NCBI GenBank assembly: GCA_019745565.1
Contig: JAIESW010000001.1
Location: forward strand, 20,286-84,285
Direction: 5' to 3'
Source: Burkholderiales bacterium
GTDB taxonomy: Bacteria; Pseudomonadota; Gammaproteobacteria; Burkholderiales; Ga0077523
DNA: 64,000 bases
In this document: positions 24,331 to 34,396 of the stretch, in pieces
Position numbering within the stretch: the first letter of the stretch is position 1
Layout of the letters: each line of letters begins with the position of its first letter
The notes under the pieces: model-generated
Seen by the model: the letters and a program-made list of their open reading frames with translations, nothing else
What the model was told of the DNA's origin: nothing
The model's database searches: none
Translations under genes and position numbers: made by a program

Positions 24331-27300
24331 ATGCCCATGAAGGCCGCGAACAACCGTGCCGCACGACCCGGCGCATCCGTCGATGCGTCGGCGGAGGATG
24401 CGACACCTGGAGTCACCGTGATTCCATCGGCGCATCTGACGCCCGCGCGGTCGATGGAGTCGGCCGACGCGCGCCTGCGCGCGGTGCTGCGGCTCGGGTC
24501 CTTCTGGTATTGGGAGCTCGATGCGGAATGCCGCTTCATCTCGAGTTCGTTCGGCCGGGATGAGCAGGCCGGTGCGCGTGCGCACGATCGCATCGGCAAG
24601 GCCGCCTGGGAAGTGGGGCAGTTCGCGCACTCCGACGCCGCGTTCCGGCGCTGGCAGGCCACACTCCTTGCGCGGAAGCCGTTCCGCAACGTCGTGCATT
24701 TTCGCAAGAGTGTCGACGGGCAACTGCGCTGGGTGCGCACGCACGGCGAACCCATCTTCGACGAGCATGGACGGTTCCACGGCTACCACGGTCTGAGCGA
24801 GGACATCACCGAGCACGTGTCGGCGGAGCATCGCTACCGCGAACTGGTCGAACTGTCCCCAGACGGCACGATGATCCTGTGCGACGGCCGCATCGTGTAC
24901 GCGAACCAGGCCGCGGCAACATTGTTCCAGGTGCCCAACCCGTCGGACCTGGTCGGCCGGCGCGCCGTCGAGTTCGTGCATCCGGCACAGCGCGAGGAGG
25001 TCGTGGAGTGTCTCTCGACGGTGCTGCGCGACCGTGAGGTGCCCCCCGCGCTCGAATTGCGCGTGCTGGGCCCAGACGGACGCGAAGCGGTGGTCGAGTT
25101 CTCCGGGCGGTTCCTGGAGTTCGACGGCAGACCGGCGATCCAGGCAATCGCGCGCGACGTGACCGAGCGCCACGAGGCCCGCCACAGGATCCGACGCCTC
25201 ACCAATCTGTATTCCGCGTTGAGTCGCACGAACGAGGCGATCACCCGCCTCACCACGCCCGACGAAGTGTTCGACGCGGTCTGCCGCATCGCCGTGGAGT
25301 TCGGCCGCTTCAGCATGGCCGGCGTTGCACTGCTGGATGGTGAGACGCGCCGCGTGCGTCCCGTCAAGGCAGCGGGCAACACGGCGCTGTTCGAACGTCT
25401 CGGCGCGCCGGATGCCGGCGGGCCCGCAACCGAAGGTCCCACCGCCGCGGCCCTGCGCACCGGAGCCCCGGTCATCTGCCAGGACGTCGCCGTAGAGGCG
25501 TGTGCCCTGCCCTGGCGCGATGCCATGCTGCAGGCGGGCTTCCGCTCGTCGGGCAGTTTCCCCATCGCGCGCGGCGGTCAGGTCGTCGGCGCACTGGTGC
25601 TGTACGCGTCGGAAGTCGACTTCTTCGACCAGCAGCTGCAGGAACTGCTGGCGCGATTGACCGCCAGTGTTTCCTTCGCGCTCGACGCGATGGAGAAGGA
25701 GAGCGACAAGCGCGCGGCCCGGCAGGCACTGGAGGATCGACAGAATGCGCTGTCGACTCTGCTCGATCATCTCCCGGGCATGGCCTTCCGTTGTCGCCCC
25801 GACGACGCCTGGACCACCGAGTTCGTCAGCGAAGGCTGTTACGAGCTCACCGGCTACCGCGCCGAAGACCTGGTCGGCAACCGGCGCATCTCCTATGCCG
25901 AGATCATCCACCCGGATGACCGTGCGCGCGTCCACGAGGAGGTGCGGCGCGCCGGCACCCACCGGTTCGTGCTTCGCTATCGCATCGTGACCGCTGCCGG
26001 CGAAACCCGCTGGGTGTGGGAACAGGGGCAACTGGTCGGCACCGCCGCTGGTGACGAGCCACAGCTGGAGGGCATCATCCAGGACGTGACCAGCCAGGTG
26101 ACGGCCGAGCGGCTGCTCGACGAGCACCGGCAGAAACTGCTGCTCACCCTCGACGCCGCCGACCTGGGCCTGTGGGATTGGAACCTCACGACCGGCCGCG
26201 TCTTTCTCGACCGGGCGACGGCGCGCATCCTCGGCCTGGGCGACGGCGAAGTCGAGGGTCCGGGCAACATGTGGTTCGATCGCATCCATGCGGCCGACGC
26301 CGGCGCGGTGACCGACGCGATCCGCAATCACCTCGCGGGGCGTACCGACCGCTGTCACGGCGAGTACCGGATGTGCCTCGGCTACGGCGCGTTCGCGTGG
26401 GTCGGCACCAGCGGGCGGGTGATCGAACGATCGCCGGACGGCCGGGCGCTGCGGATGGTAGGCACGGTCGTCAACATCGCCGAACGCAAGCGCTCCGAAG
26501 AACGGCTCGCATTCCTCGCGCACTACGACGAACTGACCGGCCTGCCCAATCGCACGCTGTTCCGCGACCGGCTGCACACCGCGATCGCGCGGGCACGCCG
26601 GACACGCAAGCAGCTCGCCGTCATGGCCCTGGACCTGCACCGGTTCAACCAGATCAACGACACGCTGGGCCACGCCGTCGGCGACCAGATCCTGCGCGAA
26701 GTGGCGCAGCGCCTGCGCTCCTGCCTCCGTGACGTGGACACGATCGCCCGGCTCGGCGGTGACGACTTCACGCTGCTGATCGAGGACATCGACCATCCCG
26801 GCGATCTCACGCGCGTGGCGGAATGCATCCAGAGCTCCTTCTCGCTGCCGCTCCACGTCGACGCGCGGGAAGTCTTCGTGAGCGCGAGCATCGGCATCGC
26901 GCTCTACCCGCGCGACACCGAGAACACCGACGAACTCATCCGCTACGCCGATGCCGCCCTTTATCGAGCCAAGGGGCTGGGGGGCAACGCCCACATGTTC
27001 TACGACGCCGAAATGGGATCGCGCACCGTGGCCCGCCTCAAGCTCGAGAGCGAACTGCACCGCGCGCTGGAACGCGACGAGTTCTTGGTGCACTACCAGC
27101 CCAAGGTATCCGTGGATACGCTGCGCATCACCGGGGCGGAAGCACTGGTGCGCTGGAACAGCCGCAATGGCGTGATCTCGCCGGCCGAGTTCATTCCGAT
27201 CGCGGAAGAGACCGGACTCATCCTCGACATCGGCCGCTGGGTCATGCAGACGGCCTGCACCCAGGCGATGCAATGGCAACGCGCCGGCCTGCCGCCCATC

Positions 27301-27813
27301 GGTGTCGCGGTCAACCTTTCGCCGCGACAGTTCATGCAGCGCGACCTGTTCGAAACCATCAACAGCGTGCTCGCGCAGACGGGCCTGGACCCGCAGTACC
27401 TGGAGTTCGAGATCACCGAGAGCATGCTCATGCACCACGGCGAGTCGGTGATCGACACGCTCGAACGCCTGAGCGCCATGGGTGTACGCCTCGCCATCGA
27501 CGACTTCGGTACCGGCTATTCCAGCCTGGCGTACCTCAAGCGCTTCCCGGTCCAGGACATCAAGATCGACCGGTCCTTCATCCGCAACCTCACCGAGGAC
27601 CCCGACGACGCTGCCATCGTCACCGCGGTCGCGCACATGACGCGCAGTCTCGGCCTCAACCTGATCGCCGAGGGCGTGGAGACCGAAGATCAGTTGGCAA
27701 CGTTGCGGCGGCTGCGCTGCGACACGTTCCAGGGCTACCTGTTCAGCAAGCCGCTCCCGCCGAGGGAGTTCGCGGCGCTGCTCGCGCTCGACGCCAGGAA
27801 TACCGACCGGTAG
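24331..27813 (+). CDS. Multi-PAS/GAF diguanylate cyclase-phosphodiesterase (GGDEF-EAL)
   Basis: An 1160-residue cytosolic signalling protein that should turn over cyclic di-GMP. Domain order is PAS (about 55-160), PAS (165-285), GAF (300-455), PAS (470-600), PAS (610-730), GGDEF (735-900), EAL (915-1155). The cyclase site is GGDDF at 809-813, a conservative change from GGDEF that may lower activity. The EAL domain looks complete: E937-A-L, NLSPRQF, DDFGTGYSSL, IKIDRSF, EGVETEDQ and the terminal YLFSKPLP. The start at 24331 (or 24337) is chosen because upstream in-frame codons lie within the chemoreceptor gene. Co-transcription with the chemoreceptor is likely. Confidence 0.93.
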   Translation: MPMKAANNRAARPGASVDASAEDATPGVTVIPSAHLTPARSMESADARLRAVLRLGSFWYWELDAECRFISSSFGRDEQAGARAHDRIGKAAWEVGQFAHSDAAFRRWQATLLARKPFRNVVHFRKSVDGQLRWVRTHGEPIFDEHGRFHGYHGLSEDITEHVSAEHRYRELVELSPDGTMILCDGRIVYANQAAATLFQVPNPSDLVGRRAVEFVHPAQREEVVECLSTVLRDREVPPALELRVLGPDGREAVVEFSGRFLEFDGRPAIQAIARDVTERHEARHRIRRLTNLYSALSRTNEAITRLTTPDEVFDAVCRIAVEFGRFSMAGVALLDGETRRVRPVKAAGNTALFERLGAPDAGGPATEGPTAAALRTGAPVICQDVAVEACALPWRDAMLQAGFRSSGSFPIARGGQVVGALVLYASEVDFFDQQLQELLARLTASVSFALDAMEKESDKRAARQALEDRQNALSTLLDHLPGMAFRCRPDDAWTTEFVSEGCYELTGYRAEDLVGNRRISYAEIIHPDDRARVHEEVRRAGTHRFVLRYRIVTAAGETRWVWEQGQLVGTAAGDEPQLEGIIQDVTSQVTAERLLDEHRQKLLLTLDAADLGLWDWNLTTGRVFLDRATARILGLGDGEVEGPGNMWFDRIHAADAGAVTDAIRNHLAGRTDRCHGEYRMCLGYGAFAWVGTSGRVIERSPDGRALRMVGTVVNIAERKRSEERLAFLAHYDELTGLPNRTLFRDRLHTAIARARRTRKQLAVMALDLHRFNQINDTLGHAVGDQILREVAQRLRSCLRDVDTIARLGGDDFTLLIEDIDHPGDLTRVAECIQSSFSLPLHVDAREVFVSASIGIALYPRDTENTDELIRYADAALYRAKGLGGNAHMFYDAEMGSRTVARLKLESELHRALERDEFLVHYQPKVSVDTLRITGAEALVRWNSRNGVISPAEFIPIAEETGLILDIGRWVMQTACTQAMQWQRAGLPPIGVAVNLSPRQFMQRDLFETINSVLAQTGLDPQYLEFEITESMLMHHGESVIDTLERLSAMGVRLAIDDFGTGYSSLAYLKRFPVQDIKIDRSFIRNLTEDPDDAAIVTAVAHMTRSLGLNLIAEGVETEDQLATLRRLRCDTFQGYLFSKPLPPREFAALLALDARNTDR

Positions 27814-27832
27814 AGCGGTACCGGCGCAACCG

Positions 27833-29398
27833 TCAGGCGGCGGCCGCGTCGGCGCCTGAGTGCCCCGCCATCGCACGCCCGATCACACCGACGTCGGCGC
27901 TGTCGATGTCGGTCTCGTGCACGATCCGGCCGTCGAACATCACCACGACGCGATCGGACAGTTCGAGCAGTTCGTCCAGATCCTCACTCACCAGCAGTAC
28001 CGCCGCGCCGGCCTCGCGGGCGGCCAGGATGCGGGCATGGATCTCCGCCACGGCGGCGAAGTCGAGACCGAAGACCGGATTGGCGACGATCAGCACCGAC
28101 ACGTCGCCGGACAACTCGCGTGCGAGCACGGCGCGCTGCACGTTGCCGCCGGAGAGGTTGCGGATCGGCGCTTCGGCACCCGGCGTCTTCACCTTGAACT
28201 CGGCAATGAGCCGGCGTGCCTGCGCGCGGAGGCGGCCGCGCTTGAGCCACGGCCAGGTCGCCTGCGGCGGGCGGTCGAAATTCCGCAACCCCATGTTGTC
28301 CGAAACGGACAACATGCCGACGCAGGCGTTGCGCAGCGGTTCCTCCGGCAGGCTGAACACGCGGTGCCTGCGGATCTCGGCCCGCGTCGCTCGGAACGGT
28401 TCGCCCGAGATCTTCACGCTGCCCGCCACCAGCTCGCGCTGGCCGATCAGGGCTTCGACCAGTTCGCGCTGGCCGTTGCCCGAAACGCCGGCGATGCCAA
28501 CGATCTCGCCTTCGCGCACGGACAGTGACAACGCTTCCACCGCAGGCAGACCCGCATCGTCGTGCACCTTGCACGCCTCGAGCGCGAGCCGCACCGAACC
28601 CGGTGCACGACCGGCCTTGCGCTGCAACTCGCCGGATGCCGGCTCGCGCGTTCCGATCATCATCTCCGCCATCGCGGCCGGCGTGAGGTCGGCCACGCGA
28701 CCCTCGCCGGTCAGCTTGCCCCGGCGCAGCACCGATACGCGATCCGCAAACGCCATGACCTCGCGGAACTTGTGCGTGATGATGAGGACCGACACTTCCT
28801 TGCGCTGCGCGAGTCCGCGCAGCATGCCGAGGACCTCGTCGGCTTCCTGCGGCGTGAGGACCGAGGTGGGTTCGTCCAGGATCATGAAGCGGCGCTTGAG
28901 ATACAGCTGCTTCAGGATTTCGACCTTCTGCTTCTCACCCGCCGCGAGGCTCGTCACCGGTGCGTCGAGCGGAATGCGGAACGGCACGGTTTCCATGAAC
29001 GCCGCGAGCCGCTCGCGCTCCGTGCGCCAGTCGATGCGCATCGGCACGTCGTTGCGTGCCATGACCAGGTTCTCGGCCACGCTCATGCTGGGCACCAGCG
29101 TGAAGTGCTGGTAGACCATGCCGATGCCGATCGCATGGGCATCCTGCGGCGAGCGGATGTCCCGTTCGCGACCGTCGACCGTGATCTGGCCCGCATCCGG
29201 CCGGTAGTAGCCGACGAGGCACTTCACCAGCGTGCTCTTGCCGGCGCCGTTCTCGCCGAGCAATGCATGGAAGGCGCCGGCCTCGACCTTGATCGTGACG
29301 TCGTCGAGCGCGGTGAAGCTGCCGAACCGCTTGGTCATGCCGAGGCACTCGATCGCGAGTGCGGTCTCGGACGGCGGAGGCGGCGGCGGAATCAGCAC
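27833..29398 (-). CDS. Double ATPase of a BMP-type nucleoside/sugar ABC transporter
   Basis: A 521-residue protein with two ATP-binding cassettes, the architecture of NupO/YufO-class importers for nucleosides or related molecules. The N-terminal cassette has Walker [11 protein letters not shown], signature [12 protein letters not shown] and Walker [17 protein letters not shown]. The C-terminal cassette has a degenerate Walker A ([13 protein letters not shown]) and NLSGGNVQR, as usual for this class. A GTG at 29398 overlaps the stop of the isochorismatase-fold gene (GTGCTGA), so translation is coupled. It is the last gene of a six-gene operon and ends 19 bases from the convergent GGDEF/EAL gene. 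Confidence 0.92.
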   Translation of the reverse strand: MLIPPPPPPSETALAIECLGMTKRFGSFTALDDVTIKVEAGAFHALLGENGAGKSTLVKCLVGYYRPDAGQITVDGRERDIRSPQDAHAIGIGMVYQHFTLVPSMSVAENLVMARNDVPMRIDWRTERERLAAFMETVPFRIPLDAPVTSLAAGEKQKVEILKQLYLKRRFMILDEPTSVLTPQEADEVLGMLRGLAQRKEVSVLIITHKFREVMAFADRVSVLRRGKLTGEGRVADLTPAAMAEMMIGTREPASGELQRKAGRAPGSVRLALEACKVHDDAGLPAVEALSLSVREGEIVGIAGVSGNGQRELVEALIGQRELVAGSVKISGEPFRATRAEIRRHRVFSLPEEPLRNACVGMLSVSDNMGLRNFDRPPQATWPWLKRGRLRAQARRLIAEFKVKTPGAEAPIRNLSGGNVQRAVLARELSGDVSVLIVANPVFGLDFAAVAEIHARILAAREAGAAVLLVSEDLDELLELSDRVVVMFDGRIVHETDIDSADVGVIGRAMAGHSGADAAAA

Positions 29399-30108
29399 TT
29401 CGGCACTCCGGCCAGTGCGTCGATCACGGCCGTCGAGCTGGCGACAGCACCGAACACCCCGCCCTGCATCTTGACCATGTGGAGCGCGGCCAGGTGATTG
29501 CCGCGATCCGTGGCGCCGGTGCAGTCCTCCAGCAGCAGACACTCGAAACCGCGATCGTTCCCCTCCCGCATGGTGGTGTGCACGCACACGTCGGTGGTGA
29601 TGCCGGTCAGGATCAGATTGGTGATCCCGCGTGTACGCAGGATCAGCTCGAGATCGGTCGCGCAGAACGAGCCCTTGCCGGGCTTGTCGATGACCACCTC
29701 GCCGGGCAAGGGTGCCAGCTCGGGAATGATTTCCCAACCGGGTTCGCCGCGCACCAGGATCTTGCCGCACGGCCCCGGGTCGCCGATGCCCGCACCGATG
29801 CGCCGCGAGCGCCAGCGCTTGTTGGCCGGCAGGTCGGACAGATCGGGCCGATGGCCTTCGCGGGTGTGGATGATCGCGAAGCCGCGCGCGCGCATCGCTG
29901 CCAGCAATCGACCGATCGGCTCGATGGGTGCCCGGGTGAGCGACAGGTCGTAGCCCATCTTGTCCACGTAACCCCCGACGCCGCAGAAGTCGGTCTGCAT
30001 GTCGATGATGACGAGCGCCGTGTTGTCCGGGCGCAGCGCACCGTCGTAGGGCCACGGATAGGGGTCGGCCACGACGAAGCGGCCGCTCGTGTTCACGGTC
30101 TCAGGCAT
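29392..30108 (-). CDS. Isochorismatase-family cysteine hydrolase
   Basis: A 238-residue amidohydrolase with the isochorismatase fold. The Asp-Lys-Cys triad is visible: Asp in [10 protein letters not shown], Lys in [10 protein letters not shown] and Cys in [15 protein letters not shown]. The last motif and the [15 protein letters not shown] block are close to biuret/ureidoacrylate-type amidohydrolases, so a carbamoyl or urea-like substrate is plausible but not proven. The first codons overlap the end of the formamidase gene by eight bases, and the stop overlaps the ATPase start. Together with the transporter it suggests uptake and hydrolysis of an amide-containing nitrogen compound. Confidence 0.88.
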   Translation of the reverse strand: MPETVNTSGRFVVADPYPWPYDGALRPDNTALVIIDMQTDFCGVGGYVDKMGYDLSLTRAPIEPIGRLLAAMRARGFAIIHTREGHRPDLSDLPANKRWRSRRIGAGIGDPGPCGKILVRGEPGWEIIPELAPLPGEVVIDKPGKGSFCATDLELILRTRGITNLILTGITTDVCVHTTMREGNDRGFECLLLEDCTGATDRGNHLAALHMVKMQGGVFGAVASSTAVIDALAGVPKC

Positions 30109-31126
30109 AGCGACGCCGCGGTTCGGTCGCGGCCTCCGGTTGATAGTCTCGGGTCGGTGCGGCGAAGCCGCAGGACGTGCCGTCGGTCACGACGACCTCC
30201 TGCTCCCACGGCAACTCGTAGCGCCCGGCCACCAGATCGTGCATGTAGGTATAGGGACAGTCGCGCGCCCCGCCCTTCACGGCCACGTAGCCGCGATGGC
30301 CGAACTGGTAGATGTTGTTCTCGACACCCCACACGCGGCGGGCCTCGCGCACCAGATCCGGCCGCAGCTCGCACGTGATGATCTCGTCGGGCCGGTGGCT
30401 GCCGCGCGCCAGGACGGTGCCGTCGAAGTTCACGAACATGCCCTCGCCCATGGAATCGAAGGTGCCGTCGCTGCCGCACATGCACACGCTGGCGGTGGCG
30501 ATCATGTTGCAGAACGCGTTCGCCTGGTTGGTGATGTCCCATGCGTGGCGGATCGGCGCCGTATAACCCGCGGTGCGGATCATGATCTCGGCGCCCTTGT
30601 AGGCGCATTCGCGCGCCATCTCCGGGAACATGCCGTCGTGGCAGATGATGAGTGCGAGCTTCGAGCCGTTCGGCCCGTCGCACACGGGAATGCCGAGATC
30701 GCCGGGCTCCCAGGGCTCCACCGGCACCCACGGATGCAGCTTGCGGTAGTAGAGCTTCAGCTCGCCGCGATCGTCGATGATGAGGCCGCTGTTGAACGGA
30801 TTGCCGCGCGGGTTGAACTCCATGATGGAGAAGCAGCCCCAGATGCCGTTCTCGACGCACGCACGCTTGAAGGCCGCCACTTCCGGGCCATCCATGCGGC
30901 ACATGATCTCGGGATTGGTGTCCATCGAGAGCCCGTGCAGCGAATACTCGGGAAACACCACGAGGTCCATGCCGGGCATGTTGCGGCGGGCCTTCGCGAC
31001 CATGTCGCAGATCACCGTGGTCTGCGCACGCAGTTCGTCTACGGTCTTGACGGTGGGAAGTTGCAACTGCACCAGACCCATCACCACACCGTTCGGTGAC
31101 TTGTTCAATCCACCCAGTCCGCTCAT
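30101..31126 (-). CDS. amiF: Formamidase-like aliphatic amidase (nitrilase superfamily)
   Basis: A 341-residue enzyme closely resembling AmiF, which hydrolyses formamide to formate and ammonia. The Glu-Lys-Cys triad of the nitrilase superfamily is seen as Glu in [12 protein letters not shown], Lys in [10 protein letters not shown] and Cys in [13 protein letters not shown]. The sequence [29 protein letters not shown] and a C-terminal [12 protein letters not shown] follow known formamidases almost position by position. N-terminal start [13 protein letters not shown] also matches the family. It lies within a BMP-transporter operon and 22 bases downstream of the second permease. Confidence 0.88.
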   Translation of the reverse strand: MSGLGGLNKSPNGVVMGLVQLQLPTVKTVDELRAQTTVICDMVAKARRNMPGMDLVVFPEYSLHGLSMDTNPEIMCRMDGPEVAAFKRACVENGIWGCFSIMEFNPRGNPFNSGLIIDDRGELKLYYRKLHPWVPVEPWEPGDLGIPVCDGPNGSKLALIICHDGMFPEMARECAYKGAEIMIRTAGYTAPIRHAWDITNQANAFCNMIATASVCMCGSDGTFDSMGEGMFVNFDGTVLARGSHRPDEIITCELRPDLVREARRVWGVENNIYQFGHRGYVAVKGGARDCPYTYMHDLVAGRYELPWEQEVVVTDGTSCGFAAPTRDYQPEAATEPRRRYA

Positions 31127-31148
31127 CTCACCTCTCCTCGATCGGGGT

Positions 31149-32072
31149 TCATCGGGTCACGCTCAGTTCGCCCGGGGCACCCGCGAGCGTCCGGCGCGTC
31201 GAGCACGTGGCGATCATCACGCCCAGGGTCAGCACGTAAGGTGCCGCGTTGAACAGGTAGTAGCCGCTGGTGATGCCCACCGATTGGAGTGCGGGTCCGA
31301 GGGCGCTCGCGCCACCGAACAACAGCGCCGCCCAGAAGCAATGGATCGGGCGCCAGCGCGCGAAGATCACCAGCGCCACCGCCATCAGGCCCTGCCCGCT
31401 CGACAGGCCTTCGTTCCAGCTGCCCGGGTAGTAGAGCGAAAGGAATGAACCACCGACGCCGGCCGAGAACCCGCCCAGCGCCGTGGCGAGCACACGAACT
31501 GCGTTCACGTTGTATCCCATGGCCCGAGCGGCGTCGGCGCTGTCGCCCACCATGCGTACGACTAGACCCCAGCGCGTGTTGCGGAACACCCAATGCAGCG
31601 CCACCGCAAGCAAGGCGCCCACGATGAACAGCACGTTGATCTGAAGCGCCGCCTGTACCTGGGGCGACGAAGCCCACGCACCCAACGGCAGTGCCGGCAG
31701 CGTCGGCGCCTTGGGTTGCACGAACGGTTTGCCGAGAAAGAATGCGAGTCCGGTGCCGAACAGCATCAGGCCGATGCCCACCGCGATGTCGTTGACGCGC
31801 GGCAGGCTGCACACCATGCCGTGCAGCAGACCCAACAACAGGCCGGCGAATCCGGCAGCCAGGACCCCAAGCCAGGGATTGCCGCTCAGGTACGAGACAC
31901 CGTAGCCGGTCATCGCGCCCATCACGAGGATGCCCTCGAGACCGAGATTGATGCGGCCGCTCTTCTCGGTCAGGCACTCGCCGAGGCTCACGAACAGGAA
32001 CGGTGTGCTGATGCGGATCGCACCACCCAGCACCGCGATGGGCACGCCCCACCAGCCTAGCGAGGCGTCCAT
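31149..32072 (-). CDS. ABC transporter permease (BMP/nucleoside class), second subunit
   Basis: A 307-residue integral membrane protein of the BPD_transp_2 fold with about eight hydrophobic helices. Family markers are EKSGRINLGLEGILVMGAMTGY near residue 40, NDIAVGIGLMLFGTGLAFF and AARAMGYNVNAVR. These are typical of the smaller permease of NupPQ/YufPQ-like importers. ATG 32072 is 49 bases after the stop of the first permease. It works with the double ATPase, the BMP lipoprotein-like binding protein and the first permease encoded in the same operon. Confidence 0.92.
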   Translation of the reverse strand: MDASLGWWGVPIAVLGGAIRISTPFLFVSLGECLTEKSGRINLGLEGILVMGAMTGYGVSYLSGNPWLGVLAAGFAGLLLGLLHGMVCSLPRVNDIAVGIGLMLFGTGLAFFLGKPFVQPKAPTLPALPLGAWASSPQVQAALQINVLFIVGALLAVALHWVFRNTRWGLVVRMVGDSADAARAMGYNVNAVRVLATALGGFSAGVGGSFLSLYYPGSWNEGLSSGQGLMAVALVIFARWRPIHCFWAALLFGGASALGPALQSVGITSGYYLFNAAPYVLTLGVMIATCSTRRTLAGAPGELSVTR

Positions 32073-32121
32073 CGAATCTCCGTTGTGGTCGCGACATGCA
32101 GGTCTTCGGATTCGCGCACGG

Positions 32122-33222
32122 TCATCCACCCTTCGGCTGGAAGATCCGCGCGCGTCCGTACAGCGTCTCGCTCGCGAGGATCACCATGAACGCGATGCCC
32201 TGCAGCAGCAGCACCGTGGCATCCGGCAGATCGAGCCGGCGCTGCAGCAGGCCGCCGCTGGCCGCGATACCGCCCAGCAGCACCGCGACCGGGAGGATGG
32301 CCAGCGGGTTGTGGCGCGCGATGAACGACACGAGGATCCCGGCGTAGCCGTAGCCCGCGATCAGCGATGCGTTCGCGCTGCCGTGCACCGCGGCCACTTC
32401 GGCCATGCCGGCAAGGCCGGCGGCCGCACCGCCGAGACCGCAACTCGCGAGAATGAGCAGACCTACGGGCAAGCCGGCGAGCTTCGCCGCCCGCACGTTG
32501 CCGCCGACGATGCGCATCGCGAATCCCTGCACCGTGTAGCGCACCAGGATGAAGGCGACGATGCAGAACATCACGCCGTAGACCAGTCCCCAGTGCACGT
32601 CCGTTCCCGGAATGGTGCCGACCATGGTCGCTTCGCCGATGGGCATGGTCGAAGGCTTGTTGAGGCTCGCGGGATCGCGCAGCGGACCTTCGACGAAATG
32701 ATTGAACAGCGCGATCGCGATGTAACTCAGCAGCAGGCTGCTGATGGTTTCGTTGACGCCGCGGTAGTGGCGCAACGCGCCGGCGAGCGCGATCCAGGCC
32801 CCGCCCGCGATCATCGCGGCGATGGCCATACAGATCTGGATCGTGTGCGGCCCCGCGCCGGACATCGCATGACCGACGACTGCCGCCGCCAGACCGCCGA
32901 GCACCAGCGCGCCCTCGCCGCCGATCACGATGAGTCCGACCTGAGCGGGCAATGCCACGCACAGCGCGGTGAGCACGAGCGGCGCTGCACGCTGCAACGT
33001 GTTCTGCCAGGCGAAGGCACTGCTGAAGGCACCCTTGTAGATGAGCTTGTAGACCTCGATCGGGTCCTTGCCCAGCACCCAGACGAAGGCGCCGAACAGC
33101 ACCATAGCTGCGAGCAACGCACCGAGCGGCACGAGCACCGCCTCCGCCGGCCGCCGCAGGCGGTCGAAGGAAAACGTCGCGACGCTCGGTGCCGCGGCAG
33201 GCAGGCTGGCGGAATCGCTCAT
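32122..33222 (-). CDS. ABC transporter permease (BMP/nucleoside class), first subunit
   Basis: A 366-residue membrane protein with about ten predicted helices. Conserved segments are AWQNTLQRAAPLVLTALCVALP, IGGEGALVLGGLAAAVVG, GVNETISSLLLSYIAIALFNHFVEGP and GGNVRAAKLAGLPVG, all typical of NupP/YufP-type permeases. A cytoplasmic N-terminus of about 30 residues precedes the first helix. The ATG at 33222 lies 58 bases after the stop of the binding-protein gene. No unusual features are apparent. Confidence 0.92.
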   Translation of the reverse strand: MSDSASLPAAAPSVATFSFDRLRRPAEAVLVPLGALLAAMVLFGAFVWVLGKDPIEVYKLIYKGAFSSAFAWQNTLQRAAPLVLTALCVALPAQVGLIVIGGEGALVLGGLAAAVVGHAMSGAGPHTIQICMAIAAMIAGGAWIALAGALRHYRGVNETISSLLLSYIAIALFNHFVEGPLRDPASLNKPSTMPIGEATMVGTIPGTDVHWGLVYGVMFCIVAFILVRYTVQGFAMRIVGGNVRAAKLAGLPVGLLILASCGLGGAAAGLAGMAEVAAVHGSANASLIAGYGYAGILVSFIARHNPLAILPVAVLLGGIAASGGLLQRRLDLPDATVLLLQGIAFMVILASETLYGRARIFQPKGG

Positions 33223-33280
33223 GGTCGGACCGGACGGCGGGCGATCCTGCAGCCCACCGCCCTGCACTTCATGCCCGGGG

Positions 33281-34396
33281 TCAGACCTTGCCGATCACGC
33301 CGGCCACGAGGTAGTTCATCCCTTCCAGGGTCACGTCCTGCTGCTTGAGCGCCGTGCCCGCCGGGATGACCACCTTGCCGCCGTTGTCCTTGAGCGGGCC
33401 CTTGAAGATGACGAAGTCGTCCTTCATCATCTTCGCCTTGATGCCGTCCGCCGCCTTGCGGCCGGCCTCGGGCACGGCCTTGCCGTAGGGCGAAGTCTTC
33501 ACGAAGCCTTCCTTCAGGCCGCCGCGCAGGAAGTTGTTCATCGGCTTGCCGGCCAGCGCGTCCTTGACGTGCTCGGTGTAGGGTGTCAGCCAGTTCCATT
33601 CGGCGCCCGTGAGGTAGCCCTTCGGCGCCAGTGCCGACTGGTCCGCGTGGTAGCCGCAGACGTAGATGCCGCGGCGCTCGCAGGTCTCCACGATCACCTT
33701 GGGGCTGTCCACGTGCATGGTGATCACGTCGATGCCCTGGTCGATCATGCTGTTCGCCGCCTCGGCCTCCTTCACCGGCAGGGCCCAGTCGCCGGTGAAG
33801 ATGACCTGGGTGGTGATGGCCGGATTGACGCTCTGGGCGCCCAACGTGAACGCGTTGATGTTGCGCAAGACCTGCGGAATCGGCTTGGCGGCGATGAAGC
33901 CGAGTTTCTTGCTCTTGGTCGCGTGGCCCGCGGCGACGCCGTTCAGGTACTGGCACTCGTCGATGTAGCCGAAGTAGCTGCCGGAGTTCTTCGGGTGCTT
34001 GCCCTCGGTCCACAGGCCGCCGCAATGGGCGAAGCGGACCTTGGGATACTTCTCCGCCATCTTGATGACGTGCGGATCGAAGTAGCCGAAGGACGTGGGA
34101 AAGATGAGCGTCGCGCCGTCCTGCTCGATCATGGAGGCCATGGTCTTCTGCACGTCCATGGTCTCGGGAACCTTCTCCTCCTCGATCACGGTGACGCCGG
34201 CCATCTTCTTGAGCGCCGCCGCGGCCTGGGCCTGGGCCTGGTTGTACCCGTAGTCGTCCTTCGGTCCGACGTAGATCACGCCGACGGTGATCTTGTCCGC
34301 GGCGAAAGCCTTGCCGAACGGGAGCGTGACAGCACCGGCCGCGGCGAGCGCGCGTAGCAGCTCACGGCGGGTGGGTTGAAAGGACTGGCTGGACAT
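33281..34396 (-). CDS. BMP-family (PnrA-like) substrate-binding protein
   Basis: A 371-residue periplasmic binding protein of the Bmp/PnrA nucleoside-binding class. The N-terminus has twin arginines followed by a hydrophobic run (TRRELLRALAAAGAVTLPFGKAFA), so export by Tat is possible. The mature region shows KITVGVIYVGPKDDYGYNQ at the start, the GYIDECQYLNGVAAGHATKSKKLGFIAAKPIPQ block of the family and VDSPKVIVETCERRGIYVCGYHADQS. It is the first gene of the six-gene transport and amidohydrolase operon. Its promoter must lie in the 387-base gap to groES, which is transcribed the other way. Confidence 0.93.
   Translation of the reverse strand: MSSQSFQPTRRELLRALAAAGAVTLPFGKAFAADKITVGVIYVGPKDDYGYNQAQAQAAAALKKMAGVTVIEEEKVPETMDVQKTMASMIEQDGATLIFPTSFGYFDPHVIKMAEKYPKVRFAHCGGLWTEGKHPKNSGSYFGYIDECQYLNGVAAGHATKSKKLGFIAAKPIPQVLRNINAFTLGAQSVNPAITTQVIFTGDWALPVKEAEAANSMIDQGIDVITMHVDSPKVIVETCERRGIYVCGYHADQSALAPKGYLTGAEWNWLTPYTEHVKDALAGKPMNNFLRGGLKEGFVKTSPYGKAVPEAGRKAADGIKAKMMKDDFVIFKGPLKDNGGKVVIPAGTALKQQDVTLEGMNYLVAGVIGKV

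Noticed and set aside
24133..27876. A 1247-residue open frame opposite the GGDEF-EAL gene
   Set aside because: Its composition (His/Arg/Gln-rich, no domains) is that of an antisense shadow of a GC-rich gene, and the sense strand has six clear domains.
27833..30055. Apparent fusion of the ABC ATPase with upstream sequence
   Set aside because: The extra N-terminus is out-of-frame isochorismatase gene; the GTG at 29398 explains the ATPase start.
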